From positions 7,891,001-7,955,000 of the forward strand of contig NC_133903.1 in NCBI RefSeq assembly GCF_964199755.1: a stretch of DNA of 64,000 nt. Reading direction: 5' to 3'. The translations under genes were made by a program, and so were the position numbers. The notes under the pieces were generated by a model. That model was given only the letters and a program-made list of their open reading frames with translations, was not told the DNA's origin and did not search any database. The DNA comes from Larus michahellis (Eukaryota > Chordata > Aves > Charadriiformes > Laridae). Every line of letters starts with the position of its first letter. Positions within the stretch are counted from its first letter, which is position 1. Below are positions 63,432 through 64,000 of the stretch, one piece after another.

Positions 63432-64000
63432 GTACCGACCGCCCCGCCGACCCCCACCTCCGACACCCTCCCCCCCCCCGCTACCCCGGCCCCGCGGGGG
63501 GCCCTGCCCAAAAGTTCGGGGGAGGGCAGGGGCATCCCGGGACCCTCCACCCACCCCAGAGCCGGATCCCCGGCGAGCCCCAGGCACCCGCGGCCAGCGA
63601 GCGGAGCCGCCCGTCCTTCCCGGCCCCGCCGCCCCCTTCCCCGGGCAGGGAGACGCCGCTTGCTGTGGCGCCGCCGCGGGCGAGGGTGAAACTTGTCGGG
63701 TGGCTGCCGCACGCAGGACGCGGGGTGCGGGTGGAGCCGGGCCCCGGGGACGGCCGCGGGGTGCCGGGGTCCCCCCGTGCCCGGGGACCGGCGCTGCCCC
63801 TGAGCAGCCGCGCTGTGCATCCTCCCGGCAGCGCCGTGCGCCTCCTTGCTCTCGGGGAGACGGGAGAGCGTCAGGATGAGAGGCCACAGGTCCCTCTCCC
63901 GGCCCCAGGGGCTGCTTTAATGTGAATCGCTCAGCAAGCGGAGCCCCTCAGCCTCCCCCCCTCTCCGAAGCTCCGCAGGCACCGTGTCCCTGTCACGGGG
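63432..64000 (+). other. CACNG3: CACNG3 intron 1 (5' part)
   Basis: Starts GTACCG after the phase-1 exon end. Very GC-rich continuation of the CpG island. The reading frame continues open past the donor, but the predicted residues (Pro/Arg/Gly-rich) have nothing in common with TARPs, so this is intron. Confidence 0.85.

Larger units (their letters stand above)
62270..63960. promoter_or_regulatory. CACNG3: CpG island over the CACNG3 promoter and first exon
   Basis: Sharp rise to very high G+C with dense CG dinucleotides from about 62270, peaking at 62820-63210 and continuing through the first coding exon into intron 1. No TATA box is evident, which fits a CpG-island promoter with dispersed start sites. 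The transcription start probably lies between about 62800 and 63150 (inference). Long open frames on both strands here are a by-product of high GC. Confidence 0.8.

Noticed and set aside
63432..63925. Extension of CACNG3 reading frame past 63431
   Set aside because: The frame stays open in GC-rich DNA, but similarity to TARPs stops exactly at a phase-1 GT donor where the known exon ends.

Overview
This window reads as nuclear DNA from a bird: a single-copy vertebrate gene split into short coding exons and long introns, plus CR1 LINE fragments, the dominant interspersed repeat of avian genomes. The species cannot be named from the sequence. There is no sign of an operon, plasmid, phage, CRISPR or other prokaryotic system, and I did not find an undescribed biological system. 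The content is a recognisable vertebrate two-gene locus, PRKCB followed by CACNG3, both on the + strand.

Positions 1-57020 hold the 3' part of PRKCB (conventional protein kinase C beta). Eleven shared coding exons lie at 2230-2386, 2763-2897, 5055-5151, 11181-11327, 18518-18691, 22391-22482, 23450-23512, 25638-25776, 29541-29621, 29891-29998 and 36457-36597. Joined, they stay in one frame with no stop and encode residues 177-621 in human numbering: most of the C2 domain, the V3 hinge and the kinase domain. The start of the gene (N-terminus, C1a, C1b, first strands of C2) lies before position 1. Two alternative last coding exons follow: a proximal beta-II exon (46718-46876) and a distal beta-I exon (52179-52331), each with its own turn-motif Thr and hydrophobic-motif Ser. 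Candidate poly(A) signals lie at 48082 and 51563 (beta-II side) and at 57000 (end of a long beta-I 3'UTR).

Positions 57021-62250 are intergenic, with one CR1 copy and AT-rich patches. From about 62270 to the end is a CpG island. It contains degenerate GC-rich tandem repeats, a short upstream ORF and the first coding exon of CACNG3 (63221-63431), a TARP/claudin-family membrane protein that is an AMPA-receptor auxiliary subunit. The remaining CACNG3 exons are beyond the window.

Between exons the window holds five CR1 copies, all reverse-oriented relative to PRKCB, a 21-unit 32-bp minisatellite (16637-17308), smaller tandem repeats and several homopolymer tracts. The least routine observations are the stacked splice and poly(A) choices at the PRKCB 3' end, the register-perfect minisatellite, and the uORF that overlaps the CACNG3 start codon.
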